A DNA stretch of 64,000 nucleotides from Linyphia triangularis (lineage: Eukaryota > Arthropoda > Arachnida > Araneae > Linyphiidae), in contig OZ021727.1 of NCBI GenBank assembly GCA_963978545.1, forward strand, positions 58,726,487 to 58,790,486, given 5' to 3'. Positions 1 to 12,720 of the stretch are shown in pieces; positions within the stretch are counted from its first letter, which is position 1; each line of letters begins with the position of its first letter. Below the pieces are notes generated by a model that worked only from the letters and a program-made list of their open reading frames with translations, searched no databases and was not told the origin of the DNA. Position numbers and translations under genes: made by a program.

Positions 1-1405
1 GGGGATTTTCCACTGTGGTGGTACTGTAAACAATTATTATCCAATGAAACATTACAAATAAGTTAGCTTAAGAAAATACACATACACATGTATTGAAAAT
101 AGATTTTAGTATCACCTTTAATTTAATTTTCCCGTTCAAAGCCCGTCTTCTATTTTTTATTCCGCTTTACTGATCATCACTTTAATTTAAAAGCTTTTCC
201 ATGTTTTCGACAACCTATTCATGTGAGATTTTTTGTCATTGCTTTTCTAGCAGTAAATTCCATACTTAATCCTTTGCACTCGAGGTCTTTTTCGTTCAGA
301 GAAACCAGCAACTCGAGACGTTTCACAGCAATTTGGTAAAGTTCGTGGTTGCAGACCCTCTTCAAAGAAACTAAATATAAATAATTATTGCCTTGTATCG
401 AATTCCCGCATCAAACCTAGTGGTTAGGCGAAAGTCACCTCTCGATTTGCGTCATCAAATCTTGCGGTGAGTGGGAGCCACCTCTCGAGTGCAAAGGGCT
501 AATATTCTTTCTTACTCGTTATTGTATCATTCGGATTTTGTTGATTGAACACAACATAGTCCACACTATCTATTTTAGACCTTAAGGTAACCTTATTTAA
601 CTTATGTAAAGGAACATTATTTTGCTATGTTAAACAACGTGAAGTTCATGAAATTCATTATAGTATCCAACAGTCAGTGTATGGCATGGAATTAATGCTA
701 CAAGTGACATTTGACTCTGCATGGGCTCACTATATAATAATCAAAGTTTCAGTTTATTCGGAAAGTATGCAGGAATTTTCTCAATTGCTTTTGATAATGT
801 ATTGTAAAATGAAGGTGTTTTTTCCAATAAAGCAAGTTGTTAAATTTATCAATGTAGTAGTATTAGACATCTGATGATAATGTCTATATATTAGGGGCTT
901 ACAAAAAAACAGATCAAGTCCAAAATAGTCGAATATTATTTACTGTGTAAAAACTATACTATTTGAGTTATTGAAATTTTTTTATTATTGGTTAAACAGT
1001 GAAAAAACTTCCAATTGAAATATTTTGTTTTCCCCGAGATATATACAATTATTCATTCACTCACAATTTTTGACTCGGACAGTTTTCCTTGTAAGCTTAT
1101 GGTATTGGTATACACAACCAAAATAAATCATCCGCAAAACGTTTATGACCTTAAACTACATTAATGGGTTCTCAGTTCATTTAATTACTTTCCCACATTT
1201 TTTTACGTTAGATGTCTCTTTTCTTTCTTCATTACTGTACATTTAAGAAAACTATCAAAGTAATCAATCTTTAAAAGAAATAATAATAATAAATCTAGAA
1301 TATCATTGGAATTCTCGCGAGATGGCGCCACTTTATTTCCAACAAAAAAAAAAGTTTGAAAACAAAGAAGGCGGTCTCTAAAACATACTGATTCAGCTCG
1401 CTCAC
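1..1405 (-). other. Dscam intron after Ig7, start only
   Basis: Non-coding A+T-rich DNA. I see no second Ig7-like exon and no Ig8 exon in it. It contains the piggyBac-like MITE at about 270-498. The rest shows no recognisable gene or element. Confidence 0.7.
270..498. mobile_element. piggyBac-like MITE, short inverted ends
   Basis: The left end CCTTTGCACTCGAGG (from 271) is mirrored by CCTCTCGAGTGCAAAGG (481-497). Outside the ends are TTAA-like bases: tTAAt on the left, CTAAt on the right. piggyBac elements insert at TTAA and commonly begin CCCTTTG-like, so a piggyBac-derived MITE of about 230 bp is likely. No open frame lies inside. One TTAA copy is mutated, so the element is old or the ends are slightly misplaced. 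Confidence 0.55.
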
Positions 1406-1690
1406 CATTGACGACCATGGGCGCGGTATAATTGACACTATCCGCTCGGTTTGATGCGATGCACGTATAGTTTCCATTGTTCTCGTAGGTCACCCTCTTC
1501 ATGTAGAGTGTGGACATGAACTCGTTGGAAGAGTCGACCATCATATTAGCGGTGTCCATCAGTGGATGATTGTCTTTGTACCAGCTGAGGCTGATGGGCG
1601 GATCTCCGTCCATCACCGAACACGTAATGATGACTCGATTGCCTTCTTTTAGGTGAGGGGGGAAGTGGAAGGGGTTGATCACAGGTGCGA
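1406..1690 (-). CDS. Dscam: Dscam exon: complete Ig7
   Basis: This 285-bp exon encodes Ig domain 7 (95 codons). It starts APVINPFHFPPHLKEGNR, with the first cysteine in VIITCSVMDGDPP, tryptophan in SLSWYKDNHP, and the second cysteine in NNGNYTCIASNR; VNYT is a glycosylation sequon. It ends APMVVNG. The acceptor is tttctttcag, the donor gtgagc, phase 1 at both ends. Ig7 is the domain encoded by the most expanded alternative exon array in insect Dscam1 (exon 9), and it is duplicated in some chelicerate and crustacean Dscams. Only one copy is visible here, but only 1.4 kb of downstream sequence is present, so further copies could follow outside the window. Confidence 0.94.
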
Positions 1691-3848
1691 CTGAAAGAAA
1701 ATCGGTCTATGAGAGATCAGGATAGTTAATATTTGATTTGGCTAATATAAGGTTGGTAGGATAAGTGGAGGTGGATTTTCTTTTATTAAATAGGATTCGA
1801 TGGGAATTTTATTTGAGATCTCTGGGTAAAAGATTCTATAGTGCCGTATTTGGCATGCTATTTAAAAGTGTTTCTTAGGTCGAGACACACTGGAAAATTT
1901 TATTGTTTTTAAAAAAAAAAACCTATACAATATATAGCAGCACAAACTAAAACAATAGAAATCCTTAAAGAAAGTATGGATATTTAAAATAAAAATATGG
2001 CAACAATCTATATTTAATCTGTCTCTCTCCAAAGCAAACAAAGGCACTCTTCCGTTGGACTTTTACAAGATAAAAAGCGCCAAATTTAAGCGATATCTCA
2101 TTCAAACTAACAACTTTCAAATCATTTATAGTTCCTATAATAAACCATAAACATTTGGCTTGGTGATACATTACGCGTCATTTAAATGCGTAATCATTTA
2201 TTCTTGGTACCAACTGCGCCAACTAATACCCGTCTAACTGAAGAGTACTAAAAATAGCAATATCAATTTGTTAACTTATTCTAATGCCCTGTAATTCGAA
2301 ATACAGTAAATGAAAAGTAGTTTGTGTATATTCGAAAAATTACTTTGCAATTTTCATAGAAAATTAATACATACTATTACAGACTCTCAAAAGTAATATC
2401 AGATTCAATAGTCTAATCTGCATCAAAGCCTCAGAATTGTAGACCACAATTAGTATGTTAGAAATAAGTAAAAATGAAGTGCCACATAAAGGACATTTTA
2501 TTGGTAAGTGATGCAGGTTATAAATAAGTAAAAGTTAACAAATATTGCCAATAGCGTTAATATTTAAACTTTTTTTATGGATCCTGTTTATTTATCGTCA
2601 TTTCAAAAATTCTAATGATTCTATTGTCTATCAATCCGATGCTACTATTTTGTGAGTGTCATTCAGATTAATCACGTGTTATTTGTCGTTATTGAGTTTG
2701 AAGTTCGGATTTCATTTTTGGGGAATTCGTTTTGTTCAACTACGTTTGAATTTTATTATAGAACTAGTGAAAAAAACCCCACATTTTAAAACTTTTACTT
2801 AACTTATTAATTGAATAATAATTCTCTATATTGTAAAATAGGCGATTGGGTTTATAAACAAACAGAAATATTTAAAAAACAGAAATATTTACTTCTAATT
2901 TTACAATTTCTTAACGTTAGAACACTTTTAGAATGCATACACTAAAGATATAAACATACATTGCAAAAAATATAATAATTAGAGAACAAGAGGTTTTGAA
3001 AATATTGATGTTCTTCTATTATTGAAGTATTGATATGCATATTTTTAATCTTAATATTTAAGTAAATATATAAAATGTAAATGGAGTAGAGTGGTCAACA
3101 CTACTAAAGAGGGCTAAATTAAAGAAGTTTTTGTATTTTCCATTAATTGTGATCACGATATTAAATTAATTACTTCTTGTGGTTTTCAAAAAGAATATTT
3201 TATACATAATATATCATTTTGAATATGCTAAGTAAGATGAACTATTTTTTAGTTTTTATTAAAAAAACTCAAATTGTAGAAATAAGTATATTAAAAATGT
3301 GTAAAAATGAAATGCACACATAAAGTGTGTAATATTTAACTTAACTGGTCAAGTAAATTAACAGCTATTTCTATTAATTACTAAGTGTATCTTAACTAAG
3401 GACAATACGATTTGTATATACCCAAATCAGGACAAATCTAATAATTTTATTAAAATGAATTCAATTTTAATGAATACAAGACAAAATACCACTAATTTAA
3501 TTTTAATCAAGGTCTTTTCAAAGCTAATCCATCCTCCATTGTATAATTAACACGCCACACTCTTAACGTAATTGAATAATTCCCTAATTATCCACACGGA
3601 ACCTGTTAACATCACCCCGAAGGCCCGTCTCCTGTTGCCTAATTAGATTATCACACGACCTAAGCAAGAGCAACAAAAAAAGCCGAACATATAAATCGAT
3701 AGCGAACTAAACTGAAAAAGAATCGATAGTTAAACCACGCGACAAGAGACAGCCACAGAGTTATCAGGAAGATGCAAGAAGCTGAAGAGTAAAGAAGAAA
3801 TCTTTAGATGTTGGAAGAAGAAGATCCTTGATTGAAAAATCGACTCAC
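1691..3848 (-). other. Dscam intron between Ig6 and Ig7
   Basis: 2,158 bp, very A+T-rich, GT-AG. No further Ig7-like exon is visible on either strand. The segment 3530-3665 is richer in GC and in homeodomain-type TAATTA sites and is listed separately. Otherwise nothing recognisable. Confidence 0.75.
3530..3665. promoter_or_regulatory. candidate intronic regulatory block
   Basis: A compact, relatively GC-rich stretch about 200 bp from the Ig6b donor within an A+T-rich intron. It has ATAATTAAC, CCTAATTATCC and CCTAATTAGATTA (homeodomain-type cores) plus several distinct GC-rich words, unlike the simple sequence around it. It could be an enhancer or a splicing-related conserved element. This rests on composition only. 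Confidence 0.25.
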
Positions 3849-4010
3849 CCAAGACTTTGACTCCTACGTCCCTAAAGGCGCTCTCCCCTTCTTTGTTCTC
3901 TGCGATGCATCTGTAGCTGCCTTCGTCGCTGCTCCGGTCCACGTTATTGATGATCAATGTACCGTTAGCAAAAACCTGCTGCCGACGATTCTGTGGCAGT
4001 TTGCTCTCGC
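3849..4010 (-). CDS. Dscam: Dscam exon: second half of Ig6
   Basis: This 162-bp exon completes Ig domain 6. It reads ESKLPQNRRQQVFANGTLII, then NNVDRSSDEGSYRCIAENK with the second cysteine, and closes AFRDVGVKVL. ANGT is a potential N-glycosylation site. The acceptor is tttccctacag and the donor gtgagt, phase 1 at both ends. Joined to the preceding exon it gives TLWEK-G-ESKLPQNRRQQVF, which parallels the insect sequence WERD-ALPINRKQKVF, so the exon pairing is secure despite the 12.8-kb intron. Overlapping open frames on the plus strand are antisense shadows. Confidence 0.95.
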
Positions 4011-6014
4011 CTGTAGGGAAAGAAACAATAGGAGACATAGCAACAGAAAAGTTTACCCTTTATGCTATCTATCGCCCTCTACGCAGGTTTTTGTGTCCTC
4101 TCACACATCAAATTTGACTAAGAGAAAGAACCATTATGCTCCACACAATAGACTGGATGATGTTTGTTACTGCTGGCGTTTTGCGCTTTGTCTGTTTTTT
4201 CTAGTTAGTCTGGATACGCGATTATTTGGTTGAGTTTGCACGGTTTGTGTGTTTACTTTGCCCAAGAACTGTTCGATCCGGTTCCTCTTCATAATTAGGT
4301 TCCTTATTGACTCTGGGTGACTTTTATTGTTATTGTTAGTGGATGAGGGTGGGTAATTCGCGACTATTGATTTTGGAGGGAACTTATTGAACAGTAATGT
4401 GGGCTTATTAACTTGCGCTAGAGGGATATTTCTCATCATCAAGATCTGTGTTAAAAAGTTTCATGAATCTTTAAAATTGCCCCCTAAGTTAGTTTTTTAC
4501 TTGTAGCGGCTTACATCAAACTGAAAAAAAATAAATAAAAAAATGACTAGTCATTTCTTCCGCATTAAATTACACAACACATTTATTGAGTAAATAAATT
4601 ATAAAAAAAAATCTGTTTAAGTTAATTATCATATTACAAATAAGCTTAAATGTAGCATTTGTAGTAAGTAGGAATTAATTACTTATATGGATTTTAAATG
4701 GAAATAAGTTACTATTAAGAATCTGATAATAACTTATTTTTTATTGGTAGTACAGATTGTGGTAAAGAGCTGAATTTTTTAATGGTGTTTTATAGTATTT
4801 AATTCGTAATCGAACATTTCTAAAATATAATCAGCTTTTTATATAGCTAACATTTACTATGATGTTAGCAGCGTGGTTCAGTCCTGTCGGGGGTTTTGAA
4901 TAGGAAAAAATGTTTACATTGGTTGCTGGAGAGAGAAATTTTAATTTTAAGAATGTCTTTAAGACTTTTAAAAAAGATTTGTGGTAAGATAAACAATCTT
5001 TTGGTCCGATAAAATGTTTTAGTGGAAATCAGGTCGTTTGGGGTATTTCACGATATCGGGTTCACAGAACGGTTGCTGGAGGGTTGCTATTTCGGTGGGG
5101 TACATCGGATTTGAGGAGTATATGCGACATAGATAAGAGTGGAGAACAGGGAAATACCAACCAATTATTCTTTTTTTGAGGAAAAAATAAGGGTTAAGGT
5201 GCTTAAATGCGTAAAGATTTTACCAATGGAGGATCTGATTCCTAGACAAAGGGCTGATTCGATCCAATAGAGTGCCAAGTAAAATTTTAAAACCTGGCGC
5301 ACCACTTGAAAAACATAATTTTTTATGGCCTGAGCCTTGCTCTAAAATCACTCTCTGCAGGGTAGTAAATAGGAAGGGGATCGACCGGACACCTCCCCCT
5401 CTCCCCAAAATTGTGTGATATTTTTTTCTACACTCCCTTCTCTCTCATTTTCCTCCGTGCCCTTTTCATTCCTTCCTGAATTCAAGAAAACCATTAATTT
5501 ACAGGGCCGCATCCCAAGGAAAAGAAGTGAGGAGGGGGGGGGGGGGTCGTATAGGGTTCAAATGGGAATTGACTGGTTGTTTTTTCATTTTTTTTCTTCA
5601 TTTTTATGTTGATGGGCAATAATATTTTTTCCATCTACCCCATCCTTCCTAAAATGAAAGTCTGGTTACGACCTTGTCTCTCTTATTCAACTAAACTCAA
5701 AAGGGTCAAGCTTTAGTACCAAGTTCAGTAAATGTCTGAGTTCACATCCGGCAGAAATGGAGTGTTCTTCTTAGCATTCAGTATTTTCAACACGAGAGAG
5801 TCCCTCTAATAGGTGTGATAATGATAATAATATGTGTAAATTAACATATCTTAATTTACATTAATTATTTTGATATTTTTTTTTAGAATTTTCTTTTTGA
5901 TGTGAAGTGTGCGCATTTCCTTTTAACACCACTGAATAACATTCAGCCATCATCATCAGACATCATCAGACCAGCATATGTCTAAACCTTGATTCAGAAA
6001 ATTATCTTTTCATA

Positions 6015-6186
6015 CAGTCAAACGCCGTTTACGTGAAATCGCTTAACATACAATCCCGTTTAACGCGAAGAAAAAGAAGTTCTCCGTATTTAAAACTTAA
6101 CGTTAATTTATTCTTTTACATGAAATTCCGGTTAACGCGAACAATTTCGGTGGCCCCACTGATTTCCGGTTAACGGGGTTTGACTG
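6015..6186. mobile_element. Tigger/mariner-type MITE (172 bp)
   Basis: The left end CAGTCAAACGCCGTT and the reverse complement of the right end, CAGTCAAACCCCGTTAACCG, are near-identical inverted ends. TA dinucleotides flank both sides (6013-6014 and 6187-6188), the Tc1/mariner target duplication. CAGT-AAACCCCGTTA ends are typical of pogo/Tigger MITEs. No coding capacity. Inside, CCGTTTAACGCGAA and CCGGTTAACGCGAA words repeat. Confidence 0.8.
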
Positions 6187-7790
6187 TAGTAGGTATGATA
6201 ATTTTCTTGTATTTCAAGTATCGTAATAAGATGATCAATAGCATAAATAAAACTTTTGTTTCTTTACTCTAAACGGTTGATTTAATTAATGAACTTGAGC
6301 AAATTTGTTCTTTTTCTTTGATTTCAAAGGTATTTTTATCGAAGGAATTAAGAAGGGTAAATTTAGGTAACACAGTTCAGAAGTAAATATATTTTTTTGT
6401 ATCATTTTGAGTACGAATGTAGTAGATGCTGCGATTTCAAACAATCGAATAATTAGGAAAATGGTTGCTTACAAATTGCTAATATCTACGCGTATAATTT
6501 TTATGCTTCAGGGCCAGAACCGATTTAAAAATGGAAATATTAAAGATGAATGTATTCCCAAGCAGGGAAAAGGGCTTTACTACAACTGTGAATTTATTTA
6601 CAAAAGGAAGATTTCAATGGGATTACCATTGAAAATGTCTCCTTTGGAAAATGAGCTACTCATATAAATAAATGTAAAGCATCGGATCATACAAACATGC
6701 ATAATAAAATGTCTTTTTCCAGACATGAATAAACTACATTGTCTTTCAGTCATACTGTGTGTCTAACACAATAATAGCACATGCCAGTTAATCTAGTGCT
6801 GTCTGTTGTCATGAAAACAAGACTAGCTTCATTTTCTACAGAGGATTTCAGCAGAAAGATATCTGTTTTCTCTAGGCTTTGAATGTCGATTTGCTTCATG
6901 CATAATATTATTCTAAATTGACGAGTCTTGTTTGTGTAGCATTAGCTATCAACCCGACTTTATGATGGGAGCTACTTTCCTGATAGAGAAACAGTAACTT
7001 TTAAATTATCATTAATAAAATCTCTAAAATATTCAAATGTACAAGACAATATTTAATAATCGGTCCTTAAATAATGGTTTATAGTTGTCTAATCGAACTA
7101 CATTGTATGGTTTTCTTTGACAACTAAAATACAGCAACATCTTCAGTTGGCGATAATTTAAAAGCATTGTAAAGTTTGGCAAGAAAGTAAAAACGTAATT
7201 TTTCCAGAAATATTTCAGTTTTGTTTTATTTAAATATTTGATTTGTATTGCCAAATAGGTATAGATGCAAGTACATCGGCAAAAATATTCTGATTGGCAA
7301 AGAGCCAGAACCTAATTCTTATGCATTGCCAAATAATACACCAAATCAGCTGTCCAAGAGCCCTAACGTCCTTAAGGCTCTTCGCTACCGTCCATCTTGA
7401 TTCTCCCCCCTAATGTTAAGTCTATGGGAAAATCTCTATATGCCTATTCGTAAAATAGAAAGAAGTTATACGAATATTTTTATACGGTTTGTTTTGTTGG
7501 ATCGACGTAACTTCTATCCGTGTTTTGCTATGTTGTTTTTGGCCTAAAATGTTGTTAAGTTTATTAAAATATCAATTGTTTACTTTAACATCATATTAAA
7601 AAAAGTTGAAAAGAGTTATTGAAAATATAACATTGCAATGACAAAGATTAAACTTTTTTCTATCCAGATCATATTTTAAAATTATTTTCGTGTTTCTTAA
7701 ACAGTCAAATTTAGAGAAACATTAAAGCTATATTTTGAAAAAAAACCTCTTCGCAAGAAGACACACCTCCAAAGGGGGACATAGATATTT

Positions 7791-7983
7791 CCCCCCCCCC
7801 TCAAGAGCGAGGAGGGTCAAGTGATTTATTATCTTGGCTGGACCTGTTTTGCTGTATAAAGCGGTTCTTAAGCGGTCGTTAAGATGGTCTTATCCAAGCG
7901 GTCTTTAGCGTTAATTCCAGAAAACGTGCTTTACTGATGTATTTGAAGTTGCATCAAGGCGCGTTCTCAGGGGGGGGGGGGGG
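7791..7983. mobile_element. possible MITE with C/G-run ends
   Basis: A run of 10 C (7791-7800) followed by TCAAGAGCGAGG is answered at the other end by GCGCGTTCTCA followed by a run of 14 G (7970-7983). The two ends are imperfect inverted repeats. The interior (about 7858-7912) has loosely repeated AAGCGGT-TTAAG words. I see no clear target duplication, so transposon origin is tentative. Confidence 0.35.
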
Positions 7984-8232
7984 AGGAAGTTTCACTGTCA
8001 TAATCCACATAAAACCCCCGACATCCCGATGTTTTCTGACGAATGAATTACAAACACTAAAAGTAATCATAAATAATTTCAAAAAAATACTTTTTTAATT
8101 TACCATCATTCCGATAGGGTTAGCTTACCGTATCGCTTTTAAACAAATAAAACATTTGTAACTCTCATTACATAAAAAAATCGTCATACTTTTTTTTTAT
8201 CTACTTAGATTTAATATAAACTACATATTCAG

Positions 8233-8467
8233 GGTTATTCAGACTTCCTTCCTGGGTTTCGAAGCAAGGACTGGACTTATCGGCAGGAACTGGACTATCG
8301 CATTGATGTATGCCGTGTGACCAAGGGTCCACACATAGAACACCTGTAAGCTATGTAAATAAAACTTGAATTGTTTCTGTATTCTTTCAAATATTCTTAT
8401 TTTCAGTATTAGTCTTAGTTTTTTTTACTATAGTGCTTCGAAACCTAGGAGGGAATTCTGAATAACC
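8233..8467. mobile_element. inverted-repeat MITE (about 235 bp)
   Basis: The 34-bp left arm (8233-8266, beginning GGTTATTCAGACTTCC) and the right arm (8434-8467, ending TCTGAATAACC) match as inverted repeats at about 31 of 34 positions. Both arms include GGTTTCGAAGCA. No coding frame inside. The family and target duplication are not certain. Confidence 0.7.
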
Positions 8468-9681
8468 GTTTATATATATAAAAAAGGAAATGTTTAAAAT
8501 ATATAGATGTTTTCCAAATGTAATTATAACATTTCAGTGCTGCTACATGGCCTTTGTATTTCAATCACCATAAATATGTAATAAAATCAGTCTGATATGA
8601 TATTAGTGTATGTCCGTTTGCCTAAATATACTACAAACAAACAACATTTTTTTATTAAACTATATATAATCTAGATAATATTATTATACGTTTTCTAAGT
8701 AATATGTAGTCTCATGATGAGGTATTTAATATAACTCGAATACTGGACTAGTTGCATATATAGGTGGCAGATTAAAAAACTGAAAAAATATTATGATATG
8801 GGACAAATATGGGATGTTTTAAAATCGTATTTGTAGAGAAATACAGCAGCAAATTAATTGTTTCCTTGAAAACCCCTCCCACAGAAATTTTCTGGTTGTG
8901 CCCCTGTTTAATGTAACATAATGATAAGTAAAGTAACACAGATGTAAAATAAAATGCAAAATGTACATGGGTCATATGCAATAGAGTACCATTATTGTAC
9001 AGTTATACAGTTTTATCCATATTAAAAGTTAAGCAACTCAAAGAGATATGAACTCCCCTGTCATCAGTGTTTACTTCCAGGGGCGGACTTAGAGGTCAAT
9101 CAAGGAGGGTGCGATTATGACCTTGAGTGTTTACAGTGGTGGTGATAGTTTGTGAACTTGGGGGACAGGGGGGAGGGTTATCATCAATTAGTATGATACT
9201 ACTAGTGTTCAATGAAAGATAAAAATTAGAGGGTTTAACTATCCTCTTTTGCGCCCATATAAGAAATTACCCCGAAAATGTAATACACTTTAATTCAATT
9301 AAATTATAAATTTTAGTATTTATTATTAGATAAAAAATATTTAAGAGCACAAAAAAATATCCCATGCAGATCAGGTGAAGTGTAAAAAGTTTAACAACCC
9401 TGAAAATTCAACTTTTTTATACAAGTTAATTTACCAATATATTCAACATCACAAATCATTTAATGCAGAAAAAGGTGGCAGATCTTTTAACAACTTTAGA
9501 CAACACTGCAGGTACGTAAAGCTCTATATTTATAAGGTTTTACTAATTTCCAAAATTAAATAATGCTTTTCAACTCGGTTTGACATCACATTAGTAAATT
9601 AAAATATAAGTTATATAAACTTGAGACTACACTATAATATTGATCATTGTATTCAAATATGGTATTATTTTCTGTTTCCAT

Positions 9682-9701
9682 ATTTTCATTTAAATGAAAA
9701 T
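9682..9701. repeat. 20-bp perfect palindrome
   Basis: ATTTTCATTTAAATGAAAAT is self-complementary. It is A+T-rich, so chance is possible. No function is assigned. Confidence 0.6.
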
Positions 9702-11773
9702 GGAGAATTTGGCGATATTTTTGGCAATAATTTTTACATGGGAATCCCCCCCCCCCCAAAAAAAAAAATATCCGCGTCTGTTTACTTCGAACAGTATTCT
9801 CATACTTAAAATGAGAATTTTTATAATTTCCAATCGATTAATTGCTCGTACTACCTTCAGAACTGTTTTAAAGTTATGGAAAGTTCTTAATACATTAACA
9901 CTTTCCAAAAACGCATATCGTGGAAGCGTCTCACACAGAGGAGCTGCAGGAAGGTAGGAACGATATTGTGGTAAATGCCAATTCAAGACGACGATATGGT
10001 GGGGAAAGAGTTTTGGTCTTCAGAATGCAATATGTCGGATTGCTTTGTAAACTTCACAGGAACGCAAAGATAATTAAATTCGACTTTTTTTTACTGTAAT
10101 TACGATAACTTGATCTAGGCAAATCTGTAATGGGGAAATATGGGTTTCTAAATCGTATTTATTGATCCCAAAGGCGCCGCTAAACAATTTTGCTAGTGGA
10201 GGGATGGGGGAGCAGTGCTATTATATATTTTGAGGCGGGAATGACATTTAAAAAAAATTAAGAGCCAAAAAACGTGTTCGTGCATGAAAGAAAGATTATG
10301 GATATATACCAATAATCACCATAGGATGAAGAAATAAGTAAACAAAAAAATCAGTGCCACGGATATTTACTAAATTAACACAACACAAACTACTTACTAC
10401 ACATTCTTTTAACAAAAATTAAGTTCTCCTTTTTTCTTTGGCAAACAAACCAATGGACTTTTGTATAAATTCTTTTAGGTTTCTATCAAAATTTTTCTCC
10501 AAATTTCAGTGGCATTAAGCATACTTTTCTTTTCAGCTTCTGCCAACGTGTTCAGTGTCGGTAAATTCAAAAGGACAGCAAACAGCGTGGGACAATCCCC
10601 CCAAAAGAAATGTTTGCCACAGGGTTGAAACAGGGGACAATGCTACTATGTCTATGTCCTACTACTACCCCCATCATCAAAATCTTTAGTCAGGGCCCGG
10701 GTAGCCATACACTCATTGTGTCACAAGTCGGAATTTTAAAAGCAAAGGGTTTACTGATTACGCATTCCTAGAACGGCTTCAAAAAGAATAAGGGGGCCTT
10801 TTCTTCTTTTTTACATCCAGACTCCAAACCTTGCTTCAGGGTGTTTCACATGGGAACTGCGATACTTTGTGAACAAGGCGACAAATAGATGAAACGCCGA
10901 TGGAAGTTACATGGATGTGGTCTGGTTATAAGAGGACAAAAACAAACTAGCCAGTCTACACTTTTGATAGTGGCTGCATTGGAGCCGGACTGAATACGCT
11001 ATACGTGGTTCTGCGATACTTTGTTTTGTTTTTTTAATTTGTATTTGAGTTAATTCCTACTCTGTGGTATGATCAGGATTTAGCAATATTGACGATAATT
11101 GGTAATTGATAAAATTAAGCTTTTTTGTTAATATTTTTGGCTACCGTTAATTCTGTTCAGAGGCGTACTGTCCATTGGGCTGTCCGGTGCAATTAATGAG
11201 CCGGTCAGTGTCCGTAAAAATAAACCGGTCCGGAAGTTATTATTACTATTTATTTTCCTAAAGTCTAATGTAAACATTGATGGATCATAAATCCATTACT
11301 ATAATTGGATTGTCAAAAGAAATTGACAAATAAGCAAATTCAATCATTTTACATAAGGAAATCACATTTGTTTTTATAGATTACGCTGTGTTTATAAAAT
11401 AAATGCACTAAGATTTATGTATTATCGTACAACGACTTTTTACTTTATTACAACTTTAAAACAACTTACAACTTTTAAAGTGAAATGCATATTATAATTT
11501 TTTATGCAATTTTCTGGTAAACATACTAGTTATATATTTGGACATTAATTAATATACAATTCAGATTTCTTTGTTTTAGTTTAGCAACGATCTATGGTTG
11601 GTTTTGAAAACCAAATTCACTCAAACGAGGTATAAGAAATAGATAAATAATTTTTGATGTATTAAATTAATTATTGAAACAATTTATCTAATAAAATTAA
11701 TTAGTAAAAGTAACTATTCAATTATTGAAATTAATTATTAAACATAAGTATTTAAATAATAAAGCACATTAAA

Positions 11774-11824
11774 TATTAAAACTATATAATTATTAAAACT
11801 ATATAATTATTAAAATTATATAAT
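11774..11824. repeat. 17-bp minisatellite, three units
   Basis: Three consecutive copies of TATTAAAACTATATAAT, the last with one change, in otherwise A+T-rich intron. Confidence 0.85.
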
Positions 11825-12686
11825 AATTAAATTATTAAATTGATCACTGAAATTATTTTATTATTAACAACAATTGGGGGTTTTAATTTAATTGATGATT
11901 GTATTGAAAATTTGGGTCGGCATAAATCTAAAAACACCTGAACTCTCGATAGTACTTGCCCCTTGAAAGATATGACATAAAAAACAGTTGTAACGTGCAT
12001 TGGGATTTTTTCATCTAGAAATTAATTGAATATCACACTTTCATTGGATTTTTTGGATCTTCTAAACTGTTCCAAACAATTTACAACAGGTGGTTCCCAA
12101 AACTGTTCGTGAACTTACTAATTTCAATTAAATACTGCATTATCTATATCAAAAATTAATATTTGAAAATAAGATTTGTTTAATAATATCTCTAATTTCA
12201 TCTTAATAAAACTACATAAAATATTTTTAAAGCATTAGCAAAACTTTTTTTTAGAAAATCATTAAACTATAAGTAACGTATAAAATATCTCCCAAAAGTT
12301 TTCGTAAACTTAAATTTTTTCTTACATATTGGTATTTGCTGCAATATTCTAGTAAATTACGAAGACTTTTAGAGCCACTTTACATACAGATCAAATTGAC
12401 GTATAGAAGTCGCAATACATTTGAAGAAAAAGTTTCTCATTTAAAAAAATTATAATTCCCTATTTTTAGTGCCAGAAAAGAAAAGATACATCGTAGTTTT
12501 CAAATTTATTTGTTGTAGAATAAATAATTGCAAACATTTCAAATGTAGAACATAAGAAAATGACTAGTGACTTCACTTTTGGAACAACAACAACATTAAG
12601 ATTGTTTATTCTTCAGTTGTGAAATAATGGAGATGAATCAACTTAAAGTTAATAAGAAGATATGAGTGTAAAACATGCTATTTATT

Positions 12687-12689
<3 letters not shown>

Positions 12690-12716
<27 letters not shown>
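12690..12716. repeat. poly(T) tract followed by AAT repeat
   Basis: 27 T in a row, then AAT repeats. It reads poly(A) in the sense of the Dscam gene, the minority orientation in this window. Confidence 0.9.

Positions 12717-12720
<4 letters not shown>

Noticed and set aside
3832..4233. 133-codon plus-strand frame across the Ig6b exon
   Set aside because: Antisense shadow of the real Dscam exon 3849-4010.
8890..9110. TGTGCCCCTG (ending near 8905) and CAGGGGCGGACTTAG (from about 9079), which look like hAT element ends
   Set aside because: I could not find matching partner ends or 8-bp duplications for either, so no element can be delimited.
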